A stretch of DNA of 15,319 nt. Origin: an uncultured Burkholderiales bacterium. GTDB taxonomy: Bacteria; Pseudomonadota; Gammaproteobacteria; Burkholderiales; Burkholderiaceae_D. Location of the stretch: positions 7,848 through 23,166 of the forward strand of contig CALMOR010000071.1 in assembly GCA_937872165.1 (NCBI GenBank), written 5' to 3'. The notes below the pieces were generated by a model that saw only the letters and a list, made by a program, of their open reading frames with translations, was not told where the DNA came from and searched no databases. Made by a program: the position numbers and the translations under genes. The number at the start of each line of letters is the position of its first letter. The stretch's first letter is position 1. This document shows positions 1 to 8,217 of this stretch, piece after piece.

Positions 1-1133
<1,133 letters not shown>

Positions 1134-1137
<4 letters not shown>

Positions 1138-1811
1138 CGCTGCGCGTTCGGTCGCGCGCGCTTCGCGACGGGCTCGCGCGCGACGAGCCCGTCGAGCACG
1201 AGCTCGGTCAATTCGTGCGCGAGCTGTTCGACGGTCGACTGGCCGTCGGCGAACCATTCGAGCGACCCGTTCAACGCGTTGATGACGAAGAGCCGCACGA
1301 GGCCGAGCTTGCGACGCGGATTCCACCCGCCGGTCCGCGCGCAGCGCTTCAGCAGCGCACTCCAGAAGCGCTCGTAGGCGTCGCGCGTCCCGAGGTGCGC
1401 GTCGCGGACCTGGGCCGGCACCTGACCGAAGATGCGCACGTTCGCCGACGTGTAGTCGTGCAGTTCGAGCAGCACCGTCAGGTGGGTACGGACCGCGATG
1501 TGCAGCAGCGTCCGCGCGTCGGCGTCGGGCGGCAGCGCCATCACGGCGCGCCGCACCTCGGCCGCGACCCGCTCGACGCCGATCCGCAGCACCTCGCCGA
1601 TGAGCTCGTCCTTCGACGAGAAGTGGTGATAGAGGCTGCCGGCCTTCATGCCGCACTCGGCGGCGATGTCGCGCAGCGACGTGGCGGCGTAGCCTTCCTG
1701 GCGAAGGAGACGGGCGGCGGTATCGAGGATGAGCTGGCGCCCTTCGCCGGCGACCGGATCGGACGCGACGCTCGGCGAACGATGATGCGGACCCTGCGCG
1801 TACGCGGCCAT
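1134..1811 (-). CDS. TetR/AcrR-family transcriptional regulator
   Basis: A 225-residue TetR-family repressor. The N-terminal DNA-binding domain covers about residues 24-72, with the helix-turn-helix in TSLRDIAAECGMKAGSLYHHF (about 44-64) followed by SSKDEL. The rest is the helical ligand-binding and dimerisation domain. It lies between a carboxylase gene it overlaps by 4 bp and a divergent acyl-CoA dehydrogenase, so an acyl-CoA intermediate is a likely inducer (inference). Two identical palindromes in the divergent spacer are its probable operators, one lying inside its own promoter, so autorepression is expected. The ATG at 1811 has no good Shine-Dalgarno sequence in front of it, but it is in frame and leaves a leader of about 60 nt from the predicted promoter. 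LiuQ-like or AtuR-like regulators of branched-chain or terpenoid acyl-CoA breakdown are the nearest described roles; the sequence alone does not choose between them. Confidence 0.93.
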
Positions 1812-1877
1812 GGCGGAAGACGATTCGACGGGAGCCGCGCTTCGACCTCGGCGCGACTTCCGCGCGGCAGGACGACG

Positions 1878-1906
1878 ACTCTACCTAACGTTTGTTAGGT
1901 TCACAA
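1878..1906 (-). promoter_or_regulatory. Predicted tetR promoter with the operator in its spacer
   Basis: Read leftward, TTGTGA (1906-1901, 4 of 6 matches to the sigma-70 -35) is followed after exactly 17 bp by TAGAGT (1883-1878, 4 of 6 matches to the -10). The operator palindrome at 1883-1900 fills the spacer, so repressor binding would block RNA polymerase. The start site would be near 1871, about 60 nt before the tetR ATG. The promoter elements are weak matches; their support comes mainly from the spacing and the operator position. Confidence 0.5.
1883..1900. promoter_or_regulatory. TetR operator, copy 1
   Basis: A perfect inverted repeat, ACCTAACGTTTGTTAGGT, with 7-bp arms and a 4-bp centre. 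It lies within a 26-bp sequence (1878-1903) repeated without mismatch at 2002-2027. Size, symmetry, AT-richness against the local GC-rich background and place between tetR and the divergent dehydrogenase gene all fit a TetR-family binding site. Binding by this regulator is inferred. Confidence 0.85.
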
Positions 1907-1975
1907 CAGCGACGACCGCGAACGCCGTGGACCGCCACCGGCCGCGTCCCGGGCGACAGCGCACGACCGGCCGCA

Positions 1976-2004
1976 TTGACATCCCGGCGCCGCGGTGCTG
2001 AACT
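1976..2004 (+). promoter_or_regulatory. Predicted promoter of the acyl-CoA dehydrogenase gene
   Basis: A consensus TTGACA (-35) at 1976-1981, a 17-bp spacer and TGAACT at 1999-2004 as a weak -10 (3 of 6 matches), helped by an upstream TG at 1996-1997 in extended -10 position. The predicted start near 2011 falls inside operator copy 2, so repressor bound there would block initiation. The leader to the ATG at 2088 would be about 77 nt. Confidence 0.55.
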
Positions 2005-2006
2005 CT

Positions 2007-2024
2007 ACCTAACGTTTGTTAGGT
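2007..2024. promoter_or_regulatory. TetR operator, copy 2
   Basis: The same 18-bp inverted repeat as at 1883-1900, again inside the 26-bp identical block (2002-2027). The copies are in the same orientation and 124 bp apart, close to twelve helical turns, so two bound dimers would lie on roughly the same face of the DNA and could cooperate or loop (inference). This copy covers the predicted start site of the dehydrogenase transcript. Confidence 0.85.
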
Positions 2025-2087
2025 TCATTCCGACGAACCGCAACGAGGCCCCGGCGCGGGCGATCCGCCCCGTCCAAGGAAGATCCG

Positions 2088-3263
2088 ATGAACGCACCCG
2101 ACCCCATCCGTTCCACCGCGAGCTCGCCCTATTCAACCGTCGAGCACGAGATGCTGCGCACGACCGTGCGTCGCTTCGTCGAGGACCGCGTTCTGCCGCA
2201 GGCCGATGCTTGGGAAGACGACGGCTTCACGCCACGCGCCGTGCTGCGCGAGATGGGCGACCTGGGCCTGCTCGGCATCCGCTACGACAGCCGCCACGGC
2301 GGCAGCGAGCTCGACACGCTCGCGACCGTCGTGCTGGCCGAGGAACTCGGCCGCTCCACGTACGGCGGCTTCGCGATCACGGTGCTGGTCCACACCGACA
2401 TGGCCAGCCCGCACCTCTTTCACGGCGGGACGCCCGAGCAGCTCGATCGCTACATGCCCGACATCGTCGCGGGCCGGACGATCGCGGCCGTCGCGATGAC
2501 CGAGGCCGACGCGGGGTCGGACCTCGCGGGCATGCGCACGACCGCGCGGCGCGAAGGCGACGAGTGGGTGCTCGACGGCTCGAAGATGTTCATCACCAAC
2601 GGCGTCCACGGCGACGTCTTCTTCGTGGCCGCAAAGACCGGCGGCCAGGCGGGCCGCAACCGCATGGTCTCGATGTTCATCGTCGAGAAGGGCACGCCGG
2701 GCTTCACCGTGGCGCGGCCCCTGAAGAAGACCGGCTGGCTGTCGAGCGACACGGCCGAACTCGTCTTCGACGGCTGCCGCATCCCGGCCGGCAACCTGCT
2801 CGGCGAGGAGCACAAGGGCTTCTACGCGCTGATGAAGAACCTGCAGAACGAACGCATCGTGCTCGGTGCGCAGTCGATGGGCGAGGCCTCGCGGGCGATC
2901 GAGCTCGCGATGGAATGGGTCACGCAGCGCAATGCCTTCGGGTCTTCGCTGTGGGACAAGCAGACCATCCGCCAGCGGCTCGCATGGCGCGCGTCGCAGG
3001 TCGAGGCGGCGAAGGCGCTGATCCTCAACACCGCGTGGCGCGACGCGCAGGGGCAGGTCGTCACGAAGGAAGTCTCGATGATCAAGGCGCTCTGCGGCAC
3101 GCTGGTCAACGAGGTGATGTACGACTGCGTGCAGTTCCACGGCGGCATGGGCTTCGTCCGCGAGACGGCGATCGAACGCATGGCGCGCGACGCGCGCGTC
3201 CAGTCGATCGGCGGCGGCGCGACCGAGGTGATGCTCGAGGAAGTCGCGAAGCGGATGACGTGA
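2088..3263 (+). CDS. Acyl-CoA dehydrogenase, long-chain/isovaleryl type
   Basis: A 391-residue FAD-dependent acyl-CoA dehydrogenase that introduces the alpha-beta double bond into an acyl-CoA and hands electrons to electron-transfer flavoprotein. The FAD/substrate motif MTEADAGSD is at 137-145, the middle beta domain runs to about 235, and the C-terminal helical domain carries QRNAFG and QFHGGMGFVRE. The catalytic base appears to be E255 in NLQNERI, the helix-G position used by long-chain acyl-CoA and isovaleryl-CoA dehydrogenases; the C-terminal position used by MCAD-type enzymes is glycine (G376 in IGGGATE). The ATG at 2088 was chosen because AAGGAAG (2076-2082) precedes it by 5 nt; an upstream in-frame start at 2016 would lie inside the operator. 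The gene is divergent from the tetR-carboxylase pair and shares its operators. Isovaleryl-CoA or a branched/terpenoid acyl-CoA such as citronellyl-CoA are possible substrates. Confidence 0.93.
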   Translation: MNAPDPIRSTASSPYSTVEHEMLRTTVRRFVEDRVLPQADAWEDDGFTPRAVLREMGDLGLLGIRYDSRHGGSELDTLATVVLAEELGRSTYGGFAITVLVHTDMASPHLFHGGTPEQLDRYMPDIVAGRTIAAVAMTEADAGSDLAGMRTTARREGDEWVLDGSKMFITNGVHGDVFFVAAKTGGQAGRNRMVSMFIVEKGTPGFTVARPLKKTGWLSSDTAELVFDGCRIPAGNLLGEEHKGFYALMKNLQNERIVLGAQSMGEASRAIELAMEWVTQRNAFGSSLWDKQTIRQRLAWRASQVEAAKALILNTAWRDAQGQVVTKEVSMIKALCGTLVNEVMYDCVQFHGGMGFVRETAIERMARDARVQSIGGGATEVMLEEVAKRMT

Positions 3264-3266
3264 ACG

Positions 3267-5072
3267 TCAGGCGGCGACGCGGCGCAGGTCGCCGCGCTCG
3301 ATCAGGTCGGTCAGGGTCGCCGGGTCGAAGGACCGCGTCAGCGCACTGTCGGCGCCGATGAAGAGGTAGAACGATCGCAGCGGGCTGACCCACGACAGCC
3401 GCACGCGCAGATAGCCGTTCGCGTCGCGCAGCTCGAACCACTCGCCCTTCCTCAGCTCGGCGATCACGACCGGAGCGACCGTCTCGACCGGCGACGCGCC
3501 ATCGTCGGCCCTCTCGGCCGGGGTCGCGGCGCGCAGCATCGACGGCGTGATGTCGTCGGCGGTCCGCAGGCCGACCTCGTTCGGAGCGGCGATGCCGCCC
3601 GCCGGGACATCGGGGACGGTCTCGGGCCCGAAGCTGCCTTCGCGCAGATACCTGGCGAAGGCGTCGATGCCGATGGCGCCGTCGCGATCCTTCGCGAGCC
3701 GGAACGGGATGCCGGGGCCGCCCCGCACGGCGAACGCGAGCACGCGCGTCCACTCGGCGAAGAAGGCCTCTTCGTCGGCTGCCGGAAAGTCGATCACGCG
3801 CAGGCCGTCCCGAATCGCCGCGATCATCGTCGGCAGCAGACCCGCGAGCCGGGCACGCTCGCCGGAGGTCACCTTCGGCGCCGCGCTCCACGCGAGATCG
3901 AAGCAGAGCCGCTTCGCGCGCGCGAGCAACGCGTCGCGTCCGTGATCGGCCTGGCGACAGGCGATCTCCACCAGCACGCGACTCCACACGTCGAGGAGGA
4001 AGAAGCGGATCTCGCGATCGACCTCGACGCCGGCGAGCAGCTGACTGATCTGGATGGTCGCCTTGATCACGAGGACGTCGCGGTCCTCGGCATCGGCGAT
4101 CGGCGCGATCGGCTTCGCGCTGGCCGCGGTCGCGATGTCGACGATCGATCGCTCGAACTGCTCGAGCAACCGGGCGTGTTCGCCGGCGTCCTCGAACGAG
4201 CCGCGGATCACCGTGTGCACCACGCGCTCGAGCGCGTTGCGGGTCGTGCGCGCGCCGGCGCTGTCGGGCGCCCAGTCGACGGCCGACGCGACGAGCCGGT
4301 CGAGCAGGCGCCGCGTCGGATGCGTGCGCGACTCGAAGAACGACGGATCGGCGAGCGCCATGCGCAGGACCGGCAACTGCAGTCGCGCCAGCGTGTTGCG
4401 GATGTCGGTCGGCAGGCGGTCGTCGGACAGCACGTGGTCGAAGAGCGTCGCGACGATGTCGAGCTTCTGGCGATCGGCCGCGGTCGTGTGCAGCGCCAGA
4501 CGGTCGCGACAGGTGCGGATCACGTCGGGCACGATCAGCATCGACTGCGCAGGGCGGCCCGTCCCTTCGACCGGCGGCGGCCCGGACGCGGCGACCGGGC
4601 GCAGGTCGGGAAGGTCGAGCGGCAGGTCGATCGCGGTCCGTTCGCAGGCCAGGTCGGCCGCGACCGCATGGGTCTCGGCCATCTCGGCGATCGCGCGCAG
4701 CAGCGCCCGGCGCGGCTGGTCGCCGTACGCGGTCGACGGCTCGCGCGACTTCTGGATCGCGATGTCGGCGATCAGGTCCTGGAAGGGATCGCCGTCGGCC
4801 TCGGGGTCGCGAAGGACAGGGCTCTCCACGTCCGTCACGAGCGGCGAGAGCGCGTCGAAGAGACCGAGCCGCTCGGCCGGATCGCTCGGCGCCGGCGCGA
4901 AGGCGAGCGGCGCGGACGCGAAGCCTCGGTCGAAGACGTCGTTCGCGCCGAAGATCGCGCTGGCGCCGAAAGGATCGGGCTCGGTCGTCACGGCCGCGCG
5001 ACCCGACGAAGGAGCGGTCAGGCCACTCGCTTTCGGTGCGGACAGGAGGGGGGCGGCGCGGGTTGCGGACAT
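3267..5072 (-). CDS. DUF1631-family protein
   Basis: A soluble protein of about 601 residues with no known enzyme activity. The C-terminal block KGEWFELRDANGYLRVRLSW followed by VSPLRSFYLFIGADSA matches what I know of DUF1631, a betaproteobacterial family often mis-annotated as thymidine phosphorylase. The rest is helical, charged and low in recognisable motifs; I see no signal peptide or membrane segment. The family is often somewhat longer (about 700-800 residues). The ATG at 5072 is used here; a GTG at 5111 would add 13 residues (VAHREATTVFDRR), and neither start has a convincing Shine-Dalgarno sequence. The gene is convergent with the acyl-CoA dehydrogenase, with only 3 bases between the two stop codons, and lies about 140 bp downstream of the YedA-like gene on the same strand. 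Some described members are linked to c-di-GMP or surface phenotypes, but nothing in this sequence supports a particular role. Confidence 0.8.
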   Translation of the reverse strand: MSATRAAPLLSAPKASGLTAPSSGRAAVTTEPDPFGASAIFGANDVFDRGFASAPLAFAPAPSDPAERLGLFDALSPLVTDVESPVLRDPEADGDPFQDLIADIAIQKSREPSTAYGDQPRRALLRAIAEMAETHAVAADLACERTAIDLPLDLPDLRPVAASGPPPVEGTGRPAQSMLIVPDVIRTCRDRLALHTTAADRQKLDIVATLFDHVLSDDRLPTDIRNTLARLQLPVLRMALADPSFFESRTHPTRRLLDRLVASAVDWAPDSAGARTTRNALERVVHTVIRGSFEDAGEHARLLEQFERSIVDIATAASAKPIAPIADAEDRDVLVIKATIQISQLLAGVEVDREIRFFLLDVWSRVLVEIACRQADHGRDALLARAKRLCFDLAWSAAPKVTSGERARLAGLLPTMIAAIRDGLRVIDFPAADEEAFFAEWTRVLAFAVRGGPGIPFRLAKDRDGAIGIDAFARYLREGSFGPETVPDVPAGGIAAPNEVGLRTADDITPSMLRAATPAERADDGASPVETVAPVVIAELRKGEWFELRDANGYLRVRLSWVSPLRSFYLFIGADSALTRSFDPATLTDLIERGDLRRVAA

Positions 5073-5210
5073 GCGGCGATCGAAGACGGTCGTCGCCTCG
5101 CGATGCGCCACGGCGCGACGATCGGTCGGCTACGAAGCTTTCTGATCGACAGCAGCCTGCGAAACTTGAGACCCGCCGTCCGAAGGCGAGCGCCCGCTTC
5201 GTGTCGCGCC

Positions 5211-6155
5211 TCAGGAAACCGGTTTCTCGCGCGTCAGCAGGATCACGCTGCCGACGATGACGGCGGTCGCGATCGCTTCCTTCGTCGTCAGCGACTCGCC
5301 GCCGAAGAAGACGCCGAGAAGGACCGCGATCAGAGGGTTCACGTAGCAGTAGCTGATCGCGATCGTCGACGAGACCTTCGACAGCAGGAACATGTAGGCC
5401 GAGAAGGCCACGAGCGATCCGGCGAAGACGAGATAGACGAAGGCGCCGGCCACGAGCGGCGTCGGCGGCCAACCGGCGACCAGGCGCGGCAGCTCGCCGT
5501 GCAGCAGGCCGACGGTCCCCAGCACCGCGCCGCCGGCCAGCATCTCGGTCGCGAAGCCCATCGCGCCCGGCGCGACCGACAGCCTGCGTTGCGAGAGCAC
5601 CGACCCGAGCGTCCAGCAGAGCTCGGCGACGAGCAGCGCGGCGAGGCCGAGCGGATGGCTCGCCAGTTGCGCGCCGCCGGACAGCAGCAGGATGCCGGCG
5701 AAGCCGGTGACGATGCCGACCCATTGCATGCGCTGCGGCCAGTATCCGAAGAAGCCGGACCAGAGCGCCGCGCAGAGCGGACCGCCGCCGATGAAGATGG
5801 CGGCGACGCTCGACGACACGTACTGCTCCGCGAAGACCACGCCCCCGTTGCCCAGCGTCAGCAGCAGCACGCCGACGATCGCGCCGTCGCGCCACTGACG
5901 CAGGGTCGGCAGCGGCGCGCCGCGCGCGAGCAGGAACGCGAAGAGGATCGTCCCGGCCGCGACGAAACGCAGGCCGCCCTGCAGGAACGGCGGCAACGAG
6001 TCGAGCGTGAGACGGATCGCGAAGTAGGTCGACCCCCATACGACATAGACGGTCGCCAGCGCGAGGAGGACCTTGCCGCCGAGGCCACGGAGAGCGCCGC
6101 GCCGCGAAAGCGCGAGGTCGATGGTCGCCGCGGGCGACACGAGCTTGTCCTCCAT
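5211..6155 (-). CDS. EamA/DMT-superfamily transporter, YedA-like
   Basis: An inner-membrane drug/metabolite transporter with two EamA domains and about ten hydrophobic segments in 314 residues. It opens with VYVVWGSTYFAIR, very like E. coli YedA (YIIWGSTYFVIR), and has SYCYVNPLIAVLLGVFFGGESLT near the C terminus, matching SYAYVNPVVAVLLG in YedA. Members are proton-coupled or facilitated exporters of small metabolites or amino acids. The ATG at 6155 (MEDKLVSPAA) gives a normal YedA-like length with a short cytoplasmic lead; a GTG at 6197 would add 14 residues. It lies 87 bp downstream of the SDR gene on the same strand and is probably the last gene of a VOC-SDR-exporter operon. An imperfect hairpin just past its stop lacks a U tract. 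The exported substrate cannot be read from the sequence. Confidence 0.9.
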   Translation of the reverse strand: MEDKLVSPAATIDLALSRRGALRGLGGKVLLALATVYVVWGSTYFAIRLTLDSLPPFLQGGLRFVAAGTILFAFLLARGAPLPTLRQWRDGAIVGVLLLTLGNGGVVFAEQYVSSSVAAIFIGGGPLCAALWSGFFGYWPQRMQWVGIVTGFAGILLLSGGAQLASHPLGLAALLVAELCWTLGSVLSQRRLSVAPGAMGFATEMLAGGAVLGTVGLLHGELPRLVAGWPPTPLVAGAFVYLVFAGSLVAFSAYMFLLSKVSSTIAISYCYVNPLIAVLLGVFFGGESLTTKEAIATAVIVGSVILLTREKPVS

Positions 6156-6242
6156 GGGATGCGATGCCTCGATGCGGGAAGGGGCGCCATGATGCACGTC
6201 CGTCGCGATCGGCGGGCGGACCTCCGGGGCCGCTCGCGGCCG

Positions 6243-7004
6243 TCAGCCGCGACCGACGTACGGCATCTCGGTCGCCATCACCGTCAGGAACAGCACGTTG
6301 GCGTCGAGCGGACGGCTCGCCATGAAGAGCACCGCGTCGACGACGTTCCGCACGTCCATCACCGGCTCGGCCGCGACGGCGCCGTGCGCCTGCAGGATGC
6401 CGCTGCGCATGCGCGTCGTCATGTCGGTCGCCGCGTTGCCGATGTCGATCTGGCCGACCGCGATGTCGAAGCCGCGGCCGTCGAGCGCGGCCGACTTCGT
6501 CAGGCCGGTGACCGCGTGCTTGGTCGACGTGTACGGCGCCGAATGCGGACGGGGCGCGTCGGCCGAGATCGAGCCGTTGTTGACGATGCGCCCGCCGCGC
6601 GGCGTCTGCGCCTTCATCACGCGGAAGGCCTGCTGCATGCAGAGGAAGGTGCCGGTGAGATTGGCGTCCACCACCGCCTTCCACTGATCGTAGGTCAGGT
6701 CTTCGAACGGAACGGCCGGCGCGCCGGTGCCGGCGTTGTTGAAGAGCAGGTCGATTCGGCCGAAGCGGTCGACGACGGCGTCGAAGAACGCGCGCACCGA
6801 CACCGGGTCGCCGACGTCGGTCGCCCGTGCATGCAGTCGTCCGCGATCGGCATCGGGCGCGAGCGCGATCGTCGCGTCGAGCTTGTCCTGCGTGCGACCG
6901 GCGAGTCCGACGCGATAACCGGCGGCCGCGAGCGCCAGCGCGACCGCGCGGCCGATGCCGCTGCCCGCTCCGGTGACGACCGCGACCCTCGACGATTCGT
7001 CCAT
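6243..7004 (-). CDS. SDR-family NAD(P)-dependent oxidoreductase
   Basis: A 253-residue classical short-chain dehydrogenase/reductase. The cofactor motif TGAGSGIG is at 11-18, NNAG at 89-92, and the catalytic set N115, S145, Y158 and K162 is complete (YTSTK gives YxxxK, with the Ser 13 residues before the Tyr). An Arg after the second strand (R37 in AGRT) suggests NADP(H) preference. The C-terminal half (NAATDMTTRMRSG, then MDVRNVVDAVLFMASRPLD) resembles a betaproteobacterial SDR group usually annotated only as SDR oxidoreductase. The ATG at 7004 shares one base with the TGA of the VOC gene (TGATG), so translation is probably coupled. The substrate is unknown; the neighbours suggest a small carbonyl or hydroxy compound handled together with the VOC enzyme and the exporter. 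Confidence 0.95.
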   Translation of the reverse strand: MDESSRVAVVTGAGSGIGRAVALALAAAGYRVGLAGRTQDKLDATIALAPDADRGRLHARATDVGDPVSVRAFFDAVVDRFGRIDLLFNNAGTGAPAVPFEDLTYDQWKAVVDANLTGTFLCMQQAFRVMKAQTPRGGRIVNNGSISADAPRPHSAPYTSTKHAVTGLTKSAALDGRGFDIAVGQIDIGNAATDMTTRMRSGILQAHGAVAAEPVMDVRNVVDAVLFMASRPLDANVLFLTVMATEMPYVGRG

Positions 7005-7357
7005 CAGTCGGGCAGCCAGTAGATCTCGATCGCGTAGCCGTCCGGATCCCTGCAGCGGAACGACGCGATGGCCGGCTCGTCCCGCATCGGGGTCGAGACG
7101 TCGACGCCGTCGGCCGCGAGCTGCGCGTGCTTGGCCCGCACCGCGTCGGGCGACTCCATGCGCATGCCGAAGTGGAACCACGACGGCGCCGGCTCGGGCG
7201 CGGCGTCGTCCATCAATGCGAGCAGGAAGGCACGCTCGCCCTGCATGAACGTGATCGACGGACCGGTCCTGCAGGTCGCGAGGCCGAAGCGCTCGCGATA
7301 GAAGGCCTCCGACTTCGCGCGGTCGCGCGTGTGCAGGTGCAGGTGCGTGATGTCCAT
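7004..7357 (-). CDS. VOC-superfamily (glyoxalase/dioxygenase-like) protein
   Basis: A 117-residue single vicinal-oxygen-chelate domain with two beta-alpha-beta-beta-beta modules. Probable metal ligands are H5 or H7 in the first strand (DITHLHLHTRD), H62 in WFHFGM and E111 in the closing strand YAIEIYWLPD, the usual His-His-Glu pattern of glyoxalases, extradiol-type enzymes and related isomerases. DRAKSEAFYRERFGL and DPDGYAIEI are typical family segments. It is the first gene of the leftward group; its stop overlaps the SDR start by one base. The ATG at 7357 has no clear Shine-Dalgarno sequence but follows a plausible extended -10 promoter by about 40 nt. The reaction cannot be specified from the sequence. 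Confidence 0.92.
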   Translation of the reverse strand: MDITHLHLHTRDRAKSEAFYRERFGLATCRTGPSITFMQGERAFLLALMDDAAPEPAPSWFHFGMRMESPDAVRAKHAQLAADGVDVSTPMRDEPAIASFRCRDPDGYAIEIYWLPD

Positions 7358-7401
7358 GGCGCGTAGGGCCGAGCGGCGTCGTGCAGGCGACGCGGGCGAC
7401 G

Positions 7402-7410
7402 ATCATAGCA
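7402..7410 (-). promoter_or_regulatory. Possible extended -10 promoter of the VOC-SDR-exporter operon
   Basis: Read leftward the sequence is TGCTATGAT: TATGAT matches the sigma-70 -10 box at 5 of 6 positions and is preceded by TGn, the extended -10 signature. No good -35 is seen 16-18 bp upstream, which an extended -10 can tolerate. The transcript would start near 7396, about 40 nt before the VOC ATG. It is an AT-rich island in the 131-bp divergent spacer between VOC (7357) and the RraA-like gene (7489). Confidence 0.38.
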
Positions 7411-7488
7411 ACGCGGCGTGCCGCGACACGCTTTCCCGCGACAGGCATCATGTGCGTCCCTCCGCACCGCCTCGCCATCGTCACGACC

Positions 7489-8217
7489 ATGGGCATCGAT
7501 CCTCTTCCCCTCGACCCCGTCATCGCCGAGCGTCTCTCGCAGGTCGCGACCGCGACGCTCGCCACGGTGCTGCTGAAGAAGGGGCTGCGCAACGTGTGGA
7601 TGCGCGGCGCGATGCCTCTGCGCGCCGGTGATCGACGTCGGGTGGGCCGCGCCTTCACGCTGCGCTTCGTGCCGGCACGCGAAGACCTGGCGACGCCGGC
7701 CTCGTGGGCCGCGCCGATCTCGACCCGGACCGCGATCGAGGCGATGCCCGCGGGCTGCATCGCGGTCGTCGACGCGATGGGCGTCACCGACGCCGGCATC
7801 TTCGGCGACATCCTCGCCGCACGCATGGCGAAGCGCGGCGTGGCGGCGCTCGTCACGGACGGCGTGGTACGCGACGTCGACGGCGTGCTCGGCACGGGAC
7901 TGCCGGTGTGGGCCCGCGGAACCGCGGCGCCCGCGTCGGTGACCGCGCTGACCTTCGTCGGCTGGCAGGAGGCGATCGCCTGCGGGGGCGTGGCCGTCTT
8001 CCCCAACGACGTCGTGGTCGCCGACGCCGACGGCGCGGTGCTGGTGCCGGCCGCGCTCGTCGAATCGGTCGTCGACGTCGCGATCGAACAGGAGCGGCTC
8101 GAAGGATGGATCATGCGCGAGGTCGAGCGCGGGGTGCCGCTGCCGGGCCTCTATCCGGCCGACGACGCGACGCGCCTGCGCTACGAGGCGTGGTCGCGCG
8201 GGCAGCCCGACGCATGA
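7489..8217 (+). CDS. RraA-family aldolase/decarboxylase-like protein
   Basis: A 242-residue member of the RraA / 4-hydroxy-4-methyl-2-oxoglutarate (HMG/CHA) aldolase family, metal-dependent class II pyruvate aldolases that often also decarboxylate oxaloacetate. D107 (FGDIL) and R128-D129 (TDGVVRD) have exactly the D-X20-R-D spacing known for the active HMG/CHA aldolases, so catalysis rather than an RNase E-regulator role is likely. The opening (ATATLATVLLKKGLRNVWM, then GRAFTLRFVPAREDLA) and the ending (PLPGLYPADDATRLRYEAW) match proteobacterial proteins named 'ribonuclease activity regulator RraA'. I chose the ATG at 7489 because family members start about ten residues before the conserved ERLSQVATATL; in-frame starts at 7450 (ATG) and 7381 (GTG) exist and none has a strong ribosome binding site. 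It is the first gene of a five-gene operon; its TGA overlaps the next ATG by 4 bp. Confidence 0.9.
   Translation: MGIDPLPLDPVIAERLSQVATATLATVLLKKGLRNVWMRGAMPLRAGDRRRVGRAFTLRFVPAREDLATPASWAAPISTRTAIEAMPAGCIAVVDAMGVTDAGIFGDILAARMAKRGVAALVTDGVVRDVDGVLGTGLPVWARGTAAPASVTALTFVGWQEAIACGGVAVFPNDVVVADADGAVLVPAALVESVVDVAIEQERLEGWIMREVERGVPLPGLYPADDATRLRYEAWSRGQPDA

Noticed and set aside
5181..5201. Imperfect hairpin (CGAAG ... CTTCG) 10 bp past the YedA-like stop, considered as a terminator.
   Set aside because: The stem is short with a bulge and no run of U follows in the direction of transcription.
3106..6684. A 1192-codon open frame on the minus strand.
   Set aside because: Its translation is Arg/Ala/Gly/Asp-rich low-complexity sequence typical of a wrong frame in high-GC DNA; DUF1631, YedA-like and SDR proteins with clear family motifs occupy other frames of the same strand.
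3942..7022. A 1026-codon open frame on the plus strand.
   Set aside because: It is antisense to DUF1631, the YedA-like exporter and the SDR, and its product is Arg/Asp/His-rich with no domain I recognise.
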